This document shows positions 1 through 8,068 of a DNA stretch of 50,223 nucleotides, piece by piece. A program made the position numbers and the translations under genes. Under the pieces are notes generated by a model that worked only from the letters and a program-made list of their open reading frames with translations, did no database searches and was not told where the DNA came from. The stretch is from an uncultured Peptostreptococcaceae bacterium (GTDB lineage Bacteria > Bacillota > Clostridia > Peptostreptococcales > Anaerovoracaceae): positions 1 to 50,223 of the forward strand of contig CATJIF010000205.1 of NCBI GenBank assembly GCA_949740445.1. The letters run 5' to 3'. The number at the start of each line of letters is the position of its first letter. Positions within the stretch are counted from its first letter, which is position 1.

Positions 1-1
1 C

Positions 2-136
2 TACATTACGCAGCAGAAAGTAGTTGATGTGGGAGCGGATATTTTCAGACGAGGGCTGTGCCTGCCGAGTGATAACAAGATGACGGTGGGGGAGCAGGAT
101 GTAGTAATTGAGATTATTCATAGGTGTTTCCGGTGA
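2..136 (+). CDS. DegT/DnrJ/EryC1-type aminotransferase, C-terminal fragment (cut by window edge)
   Basis: An open frame enters from the left edge and ends at the TGA at 134-136, giving the last 44 residues of a protein. The end contains GLCLPSDNKMT followed by an acidic stretch and VIEII, which matches the C-terminal end of PLP-dependent sugar aminotransferases of the DegT/DnrJ/EryC1/StrS family, where a G-L-x-L-P-S segment precedes the last helix. Such enzymes aminate nucleotide-linked keto-sugars, for example in UDP-4-amino-sugar synthesis, which fits the PglC-type transferase and acyltransferase downstream. The catalytic lysine lies outside the window, so the assignment rests on the tail and on context. 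Confidence 0.6.
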   Translation, partial: YITQQKVVDVGADIFRRGLCLPSDNKMTVGEQDVVIEIIHRCFR

Positions 137-385
137 GGAGAGGCATATCGGTTGCATATGTATGAGACGCCAAATTGGATTGGGTTATAAGCAGTGGGGT
201 TTGGAAGCTGAGATGATAGCGTGACGGCTGAATATGCATGATGAGTTAAATGGCACTGCCTGTTGCGATACTTGCCGGTGCTGATGGGGTTAAGGCTGTG
301 GCTGCTGTCTGATTGGTAAATGATGATGTGGTAACAAGATAAAATGATTGCAGGCTGGGATAGAAAAATTTGAACTTGATGTTGA
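126..385 (+). repeat. Diverged direct repeat, copy A (partner at 2475-2660)
   Basis: Ordered blocks shared with the copy near 2.5 kb include GCATATCGG, GCATATG, AAATTGGA, a GCCG(G/A)TGCTGATG(G/T)GGTTAAG-like block and ACAAGATAAAATGATTG. Spacing differs by indels, so this is an old duplication. Each copy lies just after the end of an aminotransferase gene or remnant. Confidence 0.55.
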
Positions 386-522
386 GTATGTGGATAAGAT
401 TTTTTTCTGATGGATTTGAAAATCATTCTATGGACAATAAGAATTGTCCTGAAACGTGAAAGAATTGATGAACCTGGGAATGCGACTAACAATGAGTTCC
501 GGAGAACATTGGAGGCGAAAAA
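137..522. other. Non-coding stretch containing copy A of a diverged ~200-bp repeat
   Basis: No credible gene is seen between the aminotransferase tail and the formyltransferase. The stretch from about 126 to 385 resembles 2475-2660, with shared blocks at 142-150, 154-160, 172-179 and the 17-base block at 334-350. The region looks like decayed coding or intergenic DNA. The last bases before 523 (GGAGGCGAAAAA) hold the ribosome site of the next gene. Confidence 0.5.
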
Positions 523-1422
523 ATGAAATCTGTTCTGATAGGATCTGTGGGATCCAGCAAGCAGATGCTTGAAGCGATGATTGAGGTTGGTTTTCCAATT
601 TCATGTGTATTTTCTGTGGATGAGCAGTATTCTGCGGACATTTCAGGGTATCAGCCTATCCATGAGATCGCAGAGAAGAATGGCATAAAATTCAAGAAAT
701 TCAGAAAAATAAACGAACGGGAGAATGTGGAACTGATACAAAACATTGCTCCGGATTATATTTTCGTTATTGGTTTATCGCAGCTTGTAAAAAAAGAAAT
801 TATTGATTGCGCTAAAGTTGGTGTTGTTGGATTTCATCCCACAGCTCTTCCTAAGATGCGTGGCAGGGCGGCGAATGTATGGCAGGTGCTTCTTGGAGTA
901 CATGAATCCAAGGTGTCTCTGTTCTTTATAGATGAGGGAATTGATTCCGGAGATATCTTGGGTCAAGAACCTTATATTATAGAAGATACAGATTACGCAG
1001 AAGATGTCAGCCGAAAAATAGGCGAGGCAGCAGCCATACTTTCAAAGCGTGTCCTTAAACAGATTATGGACGGGACAATACAGCCAGTGGAGCAAAATGA
1101 GGAGGATGCCACCTATCTTCTTCGCAGGGGTCCGGAAGACGGATTGATTGACTGGCAGCAGCCATGCGAAAAGATTCACACACTGATTCGTGCAGTGTCC
1201 CATCCTTATCCAGGTGCTTTCGGAATGTATGATGGGGAACACCAGATTATTATTTGGCGGGCAGAAGTAGTTGGAAGCAACAAATATATTGGAATCCCTG
1301 GACAAATAGCTGAGATTAGGGACTATTCCTTTGATGTTGTTGGTGTGGATGGAGTAATCAGAGTGACAGATTACAAAAATGTTGACAATGTCATCTTACG
1401 TGTTGGACATAAATTGAAATGA
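523..1422 (+). CDS. Formyltransferase-family enzyme (sugar N-formyltransferase or hydrolase-like)
   Basis: The 299-residue product has the fold signature of 10-formyltetrahydrofolate-dependent transferases (Fmt/ArnA-N). There is an N-terminal Rossmann-like half, then GFHPTALPKMRGRA around residues 103-116 with the catalytic His at 105, then DEGIDSGDIL around 137-146 with the conserved Asp at 141. The usual Asn two residues before the His is Gly103, so the Asn-His-Asp triad is incomplete. The C-terminal third resembles the Fmt C-terminal domain. In surface-glycan loci such enzymes formylate amino-deoxy sugars on nucleotide carriers. A GGAGG site sits 9 bases before the ATG. The next gene, a deacetylase, follows after 13 bases, so the pair probably acts on the same amino sugar or its acyl group. 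Function is inferred; the substrate is unknown. Confidence 0.75.
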   Translation: MKSVLIGSVGSSKQMLEAMIEVGFPISCVFSVDEQYSADISGYQPIHEIAEKNGIKFKKFRKINERENVELIQNIAPDYIFVIGLSQLVKKEIIDCAKVGVVGFHPTALPKMRGRAANVWQVLLGVHESKVSLFFIDEGIDSGDILGQEPYIIEDTDYAEDVSRKIGEAAAILSKRVLKQIMDGTIQPVEQNEEDATYLLRRGPEDGLIDWQQPCEKIHTLIRAVSHPYPGAFGMYDGEHQIIIWRAEVVGSNKYIGIPGQIAEIRDYSFDVVGVDGVIRVTDYKNVDNVILRVGHKLK

Positions 1423-1435
1423 TGAGGTATGCAGT

Positions 1436-2158
1436 GTGAGAGTATTGGTATTCGCTCCTCATAATGATGATGAGGTTTTGGGCGTTGGGGGAACAATTAG
1501 AAGCCATGTTCTGGCTGGGGATGAGGTAACTGTATGTGAAGTTACAAGCGGTCTTATGTATAAAACATTGCAGGCGGAAGCAAGGAAAGCCCATGCATTA
1601 TTAGGAGTTACCGAATCCATTTTTTTGAATCTGCCGGTTTCAAAGCTGGCGGATATGCCAAAGACAGAGCTAAACGGAAGAATTGGTGAAGTTGTAAAGA
1701 AGGTAGGGCCACAAATCGTCTACATACCATTTATAGGTGATATGCATCTGGATCACAGGTATGTAACAGAGGCCACCCTTGTAGCTGTCAGGCCTATAAA
1801 TGATTGCCCTGTAAAGAAAGTATATATGTATGAAACTCTGTCGGAAACAGGATGGAATCTGCCATATGGAGAACGAAATTTTACTCCTAACGTATGGGTT
1901 GATATCACGAATGGAATAGATGAGAAAATCGCGGCAATGAAATGTTATGAAAGCCAGATCAAGGATTATCCAAACCCAAGATCTGAGGAAGGGATAAGAG
2001 CCCTGGCAATGTTCCGTGGCAACACAATTGGTTATCCGTTTGCGGAAGCCTTCATGCTCGTTCGGGAAATCCGGGGGGGGTATAGCAGACTAATTATCAT
2101 TTATGCTTCCTTGCTAGGTTTGGTGGTGGCATCTGGGAAAAGCGGGGTGTCGCTATGA
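1436..2158 (+). CDS. PIG-L/LmbE-family zinc deacetylase with a G8 tract near its end
   Basis: The product has the PIG-L signature PHNDDE at residues 8-13 (zinc ligands His9 and Asp12) and HLDH at 104-107 (third ligand His107). Family members remove N-acetyl groups from GlcNAc-type sugars, so this enzyme likely deacetylates a sugar precursor or polymer. The start is GTG at 1436, 13 bases after the formyltransferase. A run of eight G at 2073-2080 encodes Arg-Gly-Gly just after REIR, about where homologues end. In the current frame the protein carries 25 further residues of hydrophobic, unrelated-looking sequence. Gain or loss of one G would stop translation within a few codons, giving a more usual C-terminus. 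The stop overlaps an aminotransferase remnant. Confidence 0.8.
   Translation: MRVLVFAPHNDDEVLGVGGTIRSHVLAGDEVTVCEVTSGLMYKTLQAEARKAHALLGVTESIFLNLPVSKLADMPKTELNGRIGEVVKKVGPQIVYIPFIGDMHLDHRYVTEATLVAVRPINDCPVKKVYMYETLSETGWNLPYGERNFTPNVWVDITNGIDEKIAAMKCYESQIKDYPNPRSEEGIRALAMFRGNTIGYPFAEAFMLVREIRGGYSRLIIIYASLLGLVVASGKSGVSL
2073..2080 (+). repeat. G8 homopolymer tract at the end of the PIG-L gene
   Basis: Eight consecutive G follow the REIR codons of the deacetylase. Other tract lengths end the protein after two to five residues (seven G: GGIAD then stop; nine G: GGV then stop). Confidence 0.7.
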
Positions 2159-2514
2159 GTGGGAAGCAATTCTCATTAAAACCGAATAACCCGATCGGTA
2201 TGGTGCTTAGCAAAGATGAGGTGGAGCTGGTTGTGAAGCTGGTGGCGGAGAATGATGCATACATCGTTTCGGATGAGGTTTATGAGAAACATATCAATTT
2301 TGGGCTTTATTAGGAAATTAAGAACCGCTTGGTTATCTGTAATGGATACAGTAAATCTCATACCATTACTAGCTGGCGGCTTGGATATGCCATCGGCGCA
2401 CATAATGTGATTGCTAAGATGAATAAGCTACAGCAGCATATTAACACAAACACTTGTACTTTTGTCCAATCGCTGTTTCCAGTGAGAAGAAGCATATCGG
2501 CAGCATATGCATGA
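2155..2514 (+). pseudogene. Aspartate-aminotransferase-like (class I PLP) remnant
   Basis: From the ATG at 2155 the frame reads PNNPIG, then SDEVYE, then a TAG stop at 2311-2313, then in the same frame NGYSKSHTIT-WRLGYAIG and MNKLQQHINTNTCTF. These are hallmarks of the class I aminotransferase core: PNNPTG, the PLP-contacting SDE(V/I)Y, the PLP-lysine SKSH motif and the KLQQH segment. The N-terminal third and the C-terminal domain are missing, and after about 2470 the sequence turns into the repeat shared with 126-385. It is a truncated, stop-containing relic left by recombination in the locus. Confidence 0.8.
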
Positions 2515-2660
2515 GGTATTAAATTGGACTGCCTTGTAAACAGCGGAACCTGCCGATGCTGATGTGGTTAAGTGAAGGCTGCGGCCGACGTCTGTAAAAA
2601 GATGCCAACGAAACTACAAGATAAAATGATTGAGAGTACTATAGAGAAATTTTGAGTAGG
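2475..2660 (+). repeat. Diverged direct repeat, copy B (partner at 126-385)
   Basis: It matches copy A in order through GCATATCGG (2492-2500), GCATATG (2503-2509), AAATTGGA (2520-2527) and the 17-base block at 2616-2632. It begins inside the broken aminotransferase and ends just before the ribosome site of the PglC-type gene. It looks like the scar of a duplication or unequal recombination. Confidence 0.55.
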
Positions 2661-2668
2661 GGGGCTGT

Positions 2669-3346
2669 ATGATGAGTCATAAACCGTATGGTCCATATGA
2701 AAAGTATGTTAAACGTCCTCTGGACTGTTTTCTTGCCATCTGTGCATTGATTGTTCTTTCTCCCATCATGGGAATCACGGCAATTCTTGTCCGTATTAAA
2801 CTGGGTTCTCCAGTGTTGTTTTCACAGAAACGCCCCGGAATGATAAACCCAAAGACGGGTAAAGAGAGAATTTTTAGGCTCTATAAGTTTCGGACAATGA
2901 CAAATGAGAGAGATGCGAATGGGGAGTTATTACCTGATGATGTGCGGCTCACAAGATTTGGCCGTATGCTGCGCTCCACCTCACTTGATGAACTGCCAGA
3001 ACTGATAAATATTATCAAGGGCGATATGGCGGTGGTAGGTCCCAGGCCGCTTTTGTTAGAGTATCTTCCATATTATTCAGAAAGAGAACACCATCGACAT
3101 GATATCCGTCCGGGACTTACTGGATGGGCACAAATTAATGGACGGAATGCTATTAACAGTTGGGAGGAACGGTTTAATTATGACCTTGAGTATGTTGAAC
3201 GTGTGTCGTTTATTATGGATATGGAAATCATATTTCTGACGGCATATAAGGTTTTCAAGCGATCAGATATTCAAGTTGGCAGCGAGATAAAAGCCGGCAG
3301 ATTGGATGTGGCGAGAAGTGAACATACAAATACGAAAGTTTTATAG
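2669..3346 (+). CDS. Polyprenyl-phosphate phosphoglycosyl transferase, PglC-type
   Basis: This 225-residue protein is the small, monotopic type of initiating sugar-phosphate transferase. It has one N-terminal hydrophobic re-entrant helix (about residues 19-41), then KFRTM at 73-77, the catalytic Asp-Glu pair in SLDELPE (D107, E108), and VVGPRP and PGLTGWAQINGRN near 122-160. It transfers a sugar-1-phosphate from a UDP-sugar to undecaprenyl phosphate on the inner face of the membrane, starting the repeat unit. PglC relatives prefer UDP-diacetyl-bacillosamine-like substrates, consistent with aminotransferase and acetyltransferase genes nearby. Two adjacent ATGs (2669, 2672) follow a GGGGGG site. 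The next gene overlaps its last 41 bases. Confidence 0.9.
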   Translation: MMSHKPYGPYEKYVKRPLDCFLAICALIVLSPIMGITAILVRIKLGSPVLFSQKRPGMINPKTGKERIFRLYKFRTMTNERDANGELLPDDVRLTRFGRMLRSTSLDELPELINIIKGDMAVVGPRPLLLEYLPYYSEREHHRHDIRPGLTGWAQINGRNAINSWEERFNYDLEYVERVSFIMDMEIIFLTAYKVFKRSDIQVGSEIKAGRLDVARSEHTNTKVL

Positions 3347-3836
3347 GACGGACATACCCAAGAAAGTCGAATGGATCAATAATCCTGAAAATAATCAATT
3401 TCTTCACTATGATATTCCGTTGAGTATCGAGAAAACGGAAATATGGTTTGATAGCCACTTGGGAGATACGACCAGATATGACGCAGTGATTGAGGTGGAT
3501 GGAGTGCCGGTAGGTACAATTGGCCTTTTGAATATTGACTATAAAAATAGTAAAGCTGAGTATTACATTGCAATGGGTGAGACCATTTTTAAGGGAAAAG
3601 GTGTAGCTAAGCAAGCAAGCAAGTTACTGCTTAAATATGGTTTTGAAGAGCTGGAATTAAATCGCATTTTTCTATTTACGGAAATTGACAATACAGGTGC
3701 TCAGAAACTATTTGAACAAATTGGATTTATTAAAGAAGGTATATTGAAACAGGATATCTTCTCACGTGGTAAGTATGTTGACCGCTATACATATGGATAT
3801 TTAAAAAAGGATTGGGAGAAGAATAAGTTACGATGA
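3306..3836 (+). CDS. GNAT-family N-acetyltransferase
   Basis: The 176-residue product reads as a complete RimJ-like GNAT domain. It has an early beta-alpha region, a strand of the type VGTIGLLNID (about residues 67-76), the acetyl-CoA loop region GKGVAKQASKLLLKYGF (about 97-113), and the C-terminal pattern of N-x-x-x-Q-K-L-F-E-x-I-G-F. It may acetylate an amino sugar made by the upstream aminotransferase, as PglD-like or WecD-like enzymes do, though it is not of the hexapeptide type. The ATG at 3306 overlaps the PglC gene by 41 bases; a GTG at 3318 is an alternative. Its stop overlaps the next start (ATGA). Sugar specificity is inferred from context only. Confidence 0.8.
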   Translation: MWREVNIQIRKFYRTDIPKKVEWINNPENNQFLHYDIPLSIEKTEIWFDSHLGDTTRYDAVIEVDGVPVGTIGLLNIDYKNSKAEYYIAMGETIFKGKGVAKQASKLLLKYGFEELELNRIFLFTEIDNTGAQKLFEQIGFIKEGILKQDIFSRGKYVDRYTYGYLKKDWEKNKLR

Positions 3837-4753
3837 CAATAATTCAAAATCTCGGGGAGTGTGAAAATAACAACCTATATGTAAAGCGCGAAGATTTGAT
3901 TCCGTTTTCTTTCGGAGGCAATAAAGCAAGAAAGGCGGAGCTTTTCTTCCGCAAAATAGACTCCGATGAATATGATTGTGTAGTAACCTATGGCTCCGGA
4001 AGTTCCAACCATTGTCGAATAGTTGCCAATGAATGCTGTAGAAGGGAAATTCCGTGTTTTATTATTAGTCCACAGGAGGCTTCTAAAAGGACTTTTAATA
4101 GCCAAATGATGGAACTGCTCGGTGCAGAGACATTGACAGTGCCAGTGAGTGAAGTTCATGACACGATTGAAAGAAAACTTGCCGTGCTGACAAGAGCGGG
4201 AAAGAAGCCGTATTTTATCCCAGGAGGCGGACATGGGAATATTGGAACCGAGGCTTATGTGCAGTGTTATCGGGAAATACAGAAGCAAGAACAGACATTG
4301 GCTACTTATTTCGACTATATTTTTTTCGCATCAGGAACTGGAACAACACAGGCAGGTCTTGTGTGCGGACAGCTTCTTGCTTCGGATGATCGGCAGATTA
4401 TAGGAATTAGCATCGCCAGGAAGAATCCGAGAGGCAGGGACATTGTTTTAGATAGTGTGAAAGAGTATATGGAAGGACGAGCAACTGAGGAACGGATACA
4501 AGCTGCTACAATTTTCGTCGATGATTATACATCCGGATACGGAAAAGATGATAGGCGAGTCACAAATACTATAGAAGATGTGCTGAAACAATACGGCATT
4601 CCGTTGGATGCTACATATACAGGGAAAGCGTTCATAGGGATGCAGCAATACATTGAGAGGGAACAGATTTCAGGAAAGAACATACTGTTTATCCACACGG
4701 GAGGTACGCCATTGTTTTTCGATAGCCTGAAGGAAATGAGCGAGGGAATATGA
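3833..4753 (+). CDS. PLP-dependent enzyme of the D-cysteine desulfhydrase / ACC deaminase family
   Basis: The product (306 residues) has the family start YVKREDLIPFSFGGNKARK, in which Lys31 is the expected PLP Schiff-base lysine. It is followed by GSGSSNH (55-60), matching the conserved Ser-Asn-His segment, then GGGHGNIG, a Gly/Thr-rich phosphate loop (ASGTGTTQAG), and a final HTGG. The family cleaves or deaminates small amino acids to 2-oxo acids, for example D-cysteine to pyruvate or ACC to 2-oxobutyrate. A catabolic role is unlikely inside a glycan operon. It could instead make or modify an unusual amino acid, or supply an oxo-acid for the opine dehydrogenase downstream. It is translationally coupled by ATGA on both sides. 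The substrate cannot be read from sequence. Confidence 0.8.
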   Translation: MTIIQNLGECENNNLYVKREDLIPFSFGGNKARKAELFFRKIDSDEYDCVVTYGSGSSNHCRIVANECCRREIPCFIISPQEASKRTFNSQMMELLGAETLTVPVSEVHDTIERKLAVLTRAGKKPYFIPGGGHGNIGTEAYVQCYREIQKQEQTLATYFDYIFFASGTGTTQAGLVCGQLLASDDRQIIGISIARKNPRGRDIVLDSVKEYMEGRATEERIQAATIFVDDYTSGYGKDDRRVTNTIEDVLKQYGIPLDATYTGKAFIGMQQYIEREQISGKNILFIHTGGTPLFFDSLKEMSEGI

Positions 4754-5721
4754 ATATTCTGATTTTAGCTGCTGGAACAAGAAATAAGATTGTTCAGTAT
4801 TTCAAAAAAACATTTGAGGGTGTCGGAACCGTTATTGCAACCGATGCCAGTGAACTGGGGCCTGCAATTTACGATGCAGATAAATATTACATAGTGCCTC
4901 CAATCACCGCACCCGGATATATAGATATTATTCTGGATATCTGCAAGAAGGAAAAGATCAATGGTGTCCTAAGCCTGATAGACCCGGAGCTAAGTCTGCT
5001 GGCTGAGAACGAGAAGAAGTTCAAAGCTGTCGGAACAACAGTAATCGGCAGCTCTTACGAGCTTTGCGAGATGGCTTTGGATAAGATGCAGATGTATGAA
5101 TGGTTAAAAGTACATGGATACAATTGTGCCAGGTCATGGATGGACAAAGAGGAATTCTATAGAGCAGTAGAAAACGGGGAGATTACATATCCTGTTTTTG
5201 TAAAGCCATATAGAGGCTCTGCGTCCATCAGCATCTCAAAGGCCTATGACAGGGAGACAGTTGAAGTGCTATTTGCCCATGAGGGGGATTTAATGATTCA
5301 GGAATTCCTCAATGGACAGGAAATCGGTGCAGATGTGTATATTGACATGATTTCCGGTGAGGTTGTTTCAATCTTTACCAAGAAGAAAATCAAGATGCGC
5401 GCCGGAGAGACAGATAAAGCGGTCAGTTTCAAGGATAAAAGGCTGTTTGCTTTGATAGAGACGTTTGTCCAGGAAGTAGGCTACAGAGGCCAGATCGACA
5501 TAGACATCTTTGAAATTGATGGACAATACTATATCAGTGAAGTCAATCCCCGGTTTGGTGGGGGATATCCACACACTTATGAATGCGGATGCGACCATAT
5601 GAGGCTTATTCTGAATAATCTGCAAGGAATAGCGAATGAGAGACAGATCGGCGCTTATGATGAGGGCATTTACATGATGAAGTACAACGAAGTGAAGATA
5701 AGAGAAGGTCAACGAAGATGA
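4750..5721 (+). CDS. ATP-grasp ligase, CarB/PylC-like
   Basis: The 323-residue product has a Rossmann-like N-terminal pre-ATP-grasp domain (ILILAAGTRNK; DPEL near residue 78), then an ATP-grasp domain with YPVFVKPYRGSAS (about 153-165), an IQEFLNGQE-type hinge segment, and the metal-binding end FEIDGQYYISEVNPRFGGG (about 254-272). Such enzymes join a carboxylate to an amine via an acyl phosphate. The closest general type is the CarB-like group that includes PylC. In this operon it probably couples amino acids or attaches one to an amino sugar. ATGA overlaps tie it to the PLP enzyme upstream, and a 4-base overlap ties it to the next ATP-grasp gene. Confidence 0.85.
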   Translation: MNILILAAGTRNKIVQYFKKTFEGVGTVIATDASELGPAIYDADKYYIVPPITAPGYIDIILDICKKEKINGVLSLIDPELSLLAENEKKFKAVGTTVIGSSYELCEMALDKMQMYEWLKVHGYNCARSWMDKEEFYRAVENGEITYPVFVKPYRGSASISISKAYDRETVEVLFAHEGDLMIQEFLNGQEIGADVYIDMISGEVVSIFTKKKIKMRAGETDKAVSFKDKRLFALIETFVQEVGYRGQIDIDIFEIDGQYYISEVNPRFGGGYPHTYECGCDHMRLILNNLQGIANERQIGAYDEGIYMMKYNEVKIREGQRR

Positions 5722-6809
5722 GAAGCGGATTTAGAAAACAATGGGATGATCTCAATCTGAAAATCGAGTCTGCTTTTCGCATGCGAAAGTACCGAAAAAA
5801 TGCAAAAATTCGACTGAAAAGAATGAATGGCGGTTTCAACTGCGATAAAGAGTATAAGGAAATCATAGTTCCATATTGGAGAAAATATGGATACAAACCA
5901 GCGAAATATTGGTATCAGATCTTTTGCGATGCAGACCAAGAAGTTGACCCAAGATATATTCCTGATGATCTCTACTATGGCGAATTGATTCCGTACTTCA
6001 GCAACTCTCAATTTAGACGCTTTGGTGAGGATAAGTGCTATCACGATGTATGGTTTCCGGATATAAAAAGACCGCAGACGATTTGTAAAAATATCGCCGG
6101 TGTGTACTACAGCCCAGAAATGGAACCCATTTCTTTTGACGAGGCTATCGCACTTGTTCTTGCTTTTGAGGACGAATGTTTGATAAAACCCTCAATTGAC
6201 AGTGGAGAAGGCCGTCTCATCAGTTTTTTTTCCCCAGACACAATGGAAAAGAGTGAAATCGAAAAGTTATTCAAGGAGATGGGAGCTAATTTCATCTTTC
6301 AGGCAGCAGTGAAACAGCATCCTGATATAGCAAAGCTGAATCCTTCATCCCTGAATACGATTCGTGTGGTGTCCTTCTTCTTTGAACGTGAAGTGTACAT
6401 CCTCTCTTGCATTTTCCGTGTTGGCGCACCTAATGCTAAAGTGGATAATGTTGGCGCTGGCGGGTATGCCTGCCCGGTTCAAATGGATGGTCATTTGCAG
6501 ACAAAAGCAGTGAACAGGAAAGCGGAATGGGTTGAGGAAAACAGTGCTGGCATCAGGTTTGATGATGTTGTTGTTCCTGAGTTCGACAAGGTCATTGAGA
6601 CTGTGCAGTTTGCGCATAAACGGCTTGCTCATTTTAAGCTGATCGGATGGGATATGACAGTGGATATACATGGAGAACCCGTGATGATTGAATATAATAC
6701 TTGTCCGGGAGCGAATCAGATTAGCTGCGGGCCAACATTTGGTGAATTAACGGATCGTGTGCTGGATGAATTCTTCAACCAAAAGACTCTTTCGACTGCA
6801 CAAAACTGA
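5718..6809 (+). CDS. Sugar-transfer-associated ATP-grasp protein (first of three)
   Basis: The 363-residue product matches the sugar-transfer-associated ATP-grasp family (Pfam ATPgrasp_ST). It has a basic N-terminus, DECLIKPSIDSGEGRLI for nucleotide binding (about residues 151-167), KLNPSSLNTIRVVS, the acidic VDNVGAGG segment, and a C-terminal GWDMTVDIHGEPVMIEYN with metal-binding Glu and Asn. The family is found in polysaccharide loci and is presumed to ligate amino or carboxylic groups to glycans; its biochemistry is poorly known. A run of eight T lies near 6224-6231 in frame. It overlaps the upstream ATP-grasp gene by 4 bases. A 107-base gap separates it from the opine dehydrogenase. Confidence 0.85.
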   Translation: MRSGFRKQWDDLNLKIESAFRMRKYRKNAKIRLKRMNGGFNCDKEYKEIIVPYWRKYGYKPAKYWYQIFCDADQEVDPRYIPDDLYYGELIPYFSNSQFRRFGEDKCYHDVWFPDIKRPQTICKNIAGVYYSPEMEPISFDEAIALVLAFEDECLIKPSIDSGEGRLISFFSPDTMEKSEIEKLFKEMGANFIFQAAVKQHPDIAKLNPSSLNTIRVVSFFFEREVYILSCIFRVGAPNAKVDNVGAGGYACPVQMDGHLQTKAVNRKAEWVEENSAGIRFDDVVVPEFDKVIETVQFAHKRLAHFKLIGWDMTVDIHGEPVMIEYNTCPGANQISCGPTFGELTDRVLDEFFNQKTLSTAQN

Positions 6810-6916
6810 TGTTGTTGATGAATATTCAGTGATGAATTCATATATTGTTTTGCGATTACGCCTCTTGGCGAATCTATATTGTGTCAACATGACAAACAGA
6901 AGAAAGGAGCTGTACT

Positions 6917-8008
6917 ATGAAAATAGCTATACTTGGTGCTGGAAATGCCGGGTGTGCAGTGGCTGCTGATTTAACGATGCATGGACATAAGGTGACATTG
7001 ATTAAAACATCTCATGCAATGCATGACGATAACTTTACTTTCCTTCAGGAAAACAACGGGAAAATGGCACTTGACGAGTTCGGCGAAATAAAAACTGCCT
7101 ACATTCACAAAATGAGTCGTGATGTTGCAGATGTTAGAGATGCTGAAATCGTAATCATATATATCCAGACCAACTTCCATGAGCAGCTGATAGAGCGGAT
7201 TTCTCCGTATATTCAGGACGGACAGATTCTCCTAATTAGCCCTGGATATCTGTCCACTGCTTATGTGCTGAAACACTGCAGCGGCAGAGATATCATCATC
7301 GCGGAGGCAGAGAGCTCTTTCATTGACGGTCGAATCATGAAGCCAGGTATGTTTCGTGTGGGCTTTCGCAATGTTAGGAATCCAATTGGAATTTATCCTT
7401 CTGCAAGGAAGAAAGAGGCTATCGTAAAGTTGGATCAGTTGGGTGAACGGTTAGTGTATCTGGATTCCGTAGTTGAAGCAGCGTTACATAATCCGAATCT
7501 GATCGTTCATACAGTTGGTTCTGTTATGAGTATTCCCCGTATTGAGAAGTCAAAGGGTGACTTCTGTATGTATCATGAAGCATATACAAGGGACAATCCT
7601 GCAACATGGCGAATTCTGGAGGCTCTTGATGCCGAGAAAATGAATGTTTTGGAGAAACTAGGTTTTGCACGCTTAAGTTATGTGGAAGCCTGTAAATATC
7701 GCAATTCACTGGACGCCGACATCGATGCCAAGGGAGTTTTCTTTGAGTACGCAGAAATGCCAACTCGCGCCAAGGGTCCTACAGTGGTTGATTCCCGCTA
7801 TATCTCTGAGGATGTGCCGCAGGGACTTGTTATGATGGAAGCACTTGGAAAAGCATTGCATGTTGAAATGCCGATTGCATCAGGACTCATTGCTATTGCC
7901 AGTGCTTCCCTTGGAAGAGATTTACGCGTGGAGGGCAGAACACCGGAGGGGCTTGGAATCGAGAATATAGAGAAAATCCTGAAAGATTGTGGAAGGAAAG
8001 AGATTTAA
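6917..8008 (+). CDS. NAD(P)-dependent opine (octopine/nopaline) dehydrogenase family protein
   Basis: The 363-residue product begins with a dinucleotide-binding motif GAGNAG (residues 7-12) in a beta-alpha-beta unit. It later has ISPGY (108-111) and the helical domain segment HNPNLIVHTVGS (191-202), with His198 at the position of the catalytic His of opine dehydrogenases. The fold type is the octopine/nopaline dehydrogenase family. Members reductively join an amino acid amine to a 2-oxo acid, making N-(1-carboxyalkyl) amino acids. Within a glycan operon next to five ATP-grasp ligases and a PLP enzyme, it may make an opine that is then attached by an amide bond. An AGAAAGGAG site lies just before the ATG. 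The family is well supported; the role is inference. Confidence 0.8.
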   Translation: MKIAILGAGNAGCAVAADLTMHGHKVTLIKTSHAMHDDNFTFLQENNGKMALDEFGEIKTAYIHKMSRDVADVRDAEIVIIYIQTNFHEQLIERISPYIQDGQILLISPGYLSTAYVLKHCSGRDIIIAEAESSFIDGRIMKPGMFRVGFRNVRNPIGIYPSARKKEAIVKLDQLGERLVYLDSVVEAALHNPNLIVHTVGSVMSIPRIEKSKGDFCMYHEAYTRDNPATWRILEALDAEKMNVLEKLGFARLSYVEACKYRNSLDADIDAKGVFFEYAEMPTRAKGPTVVDSRYISEDVPQGLVMMEALGKALHVEMPIASGLIAIASASLGRDLRVEGRTPEGLGIENIEKILKDCGRKEI

Positions 8009-8068
8009 GCAAGTTAAAAATATACATAAATAGAAAACAAAAATATTGAATGTGAAGGAAATCGTTAT

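Noticed and set aside
118-492. Minus-strand open frame in the left non-coding stretch
   Set aside because: It has no ribosome site, an odd composition rich in Ser/His/Ile, and overlaps the decayed repeat; it does not look like a protein.
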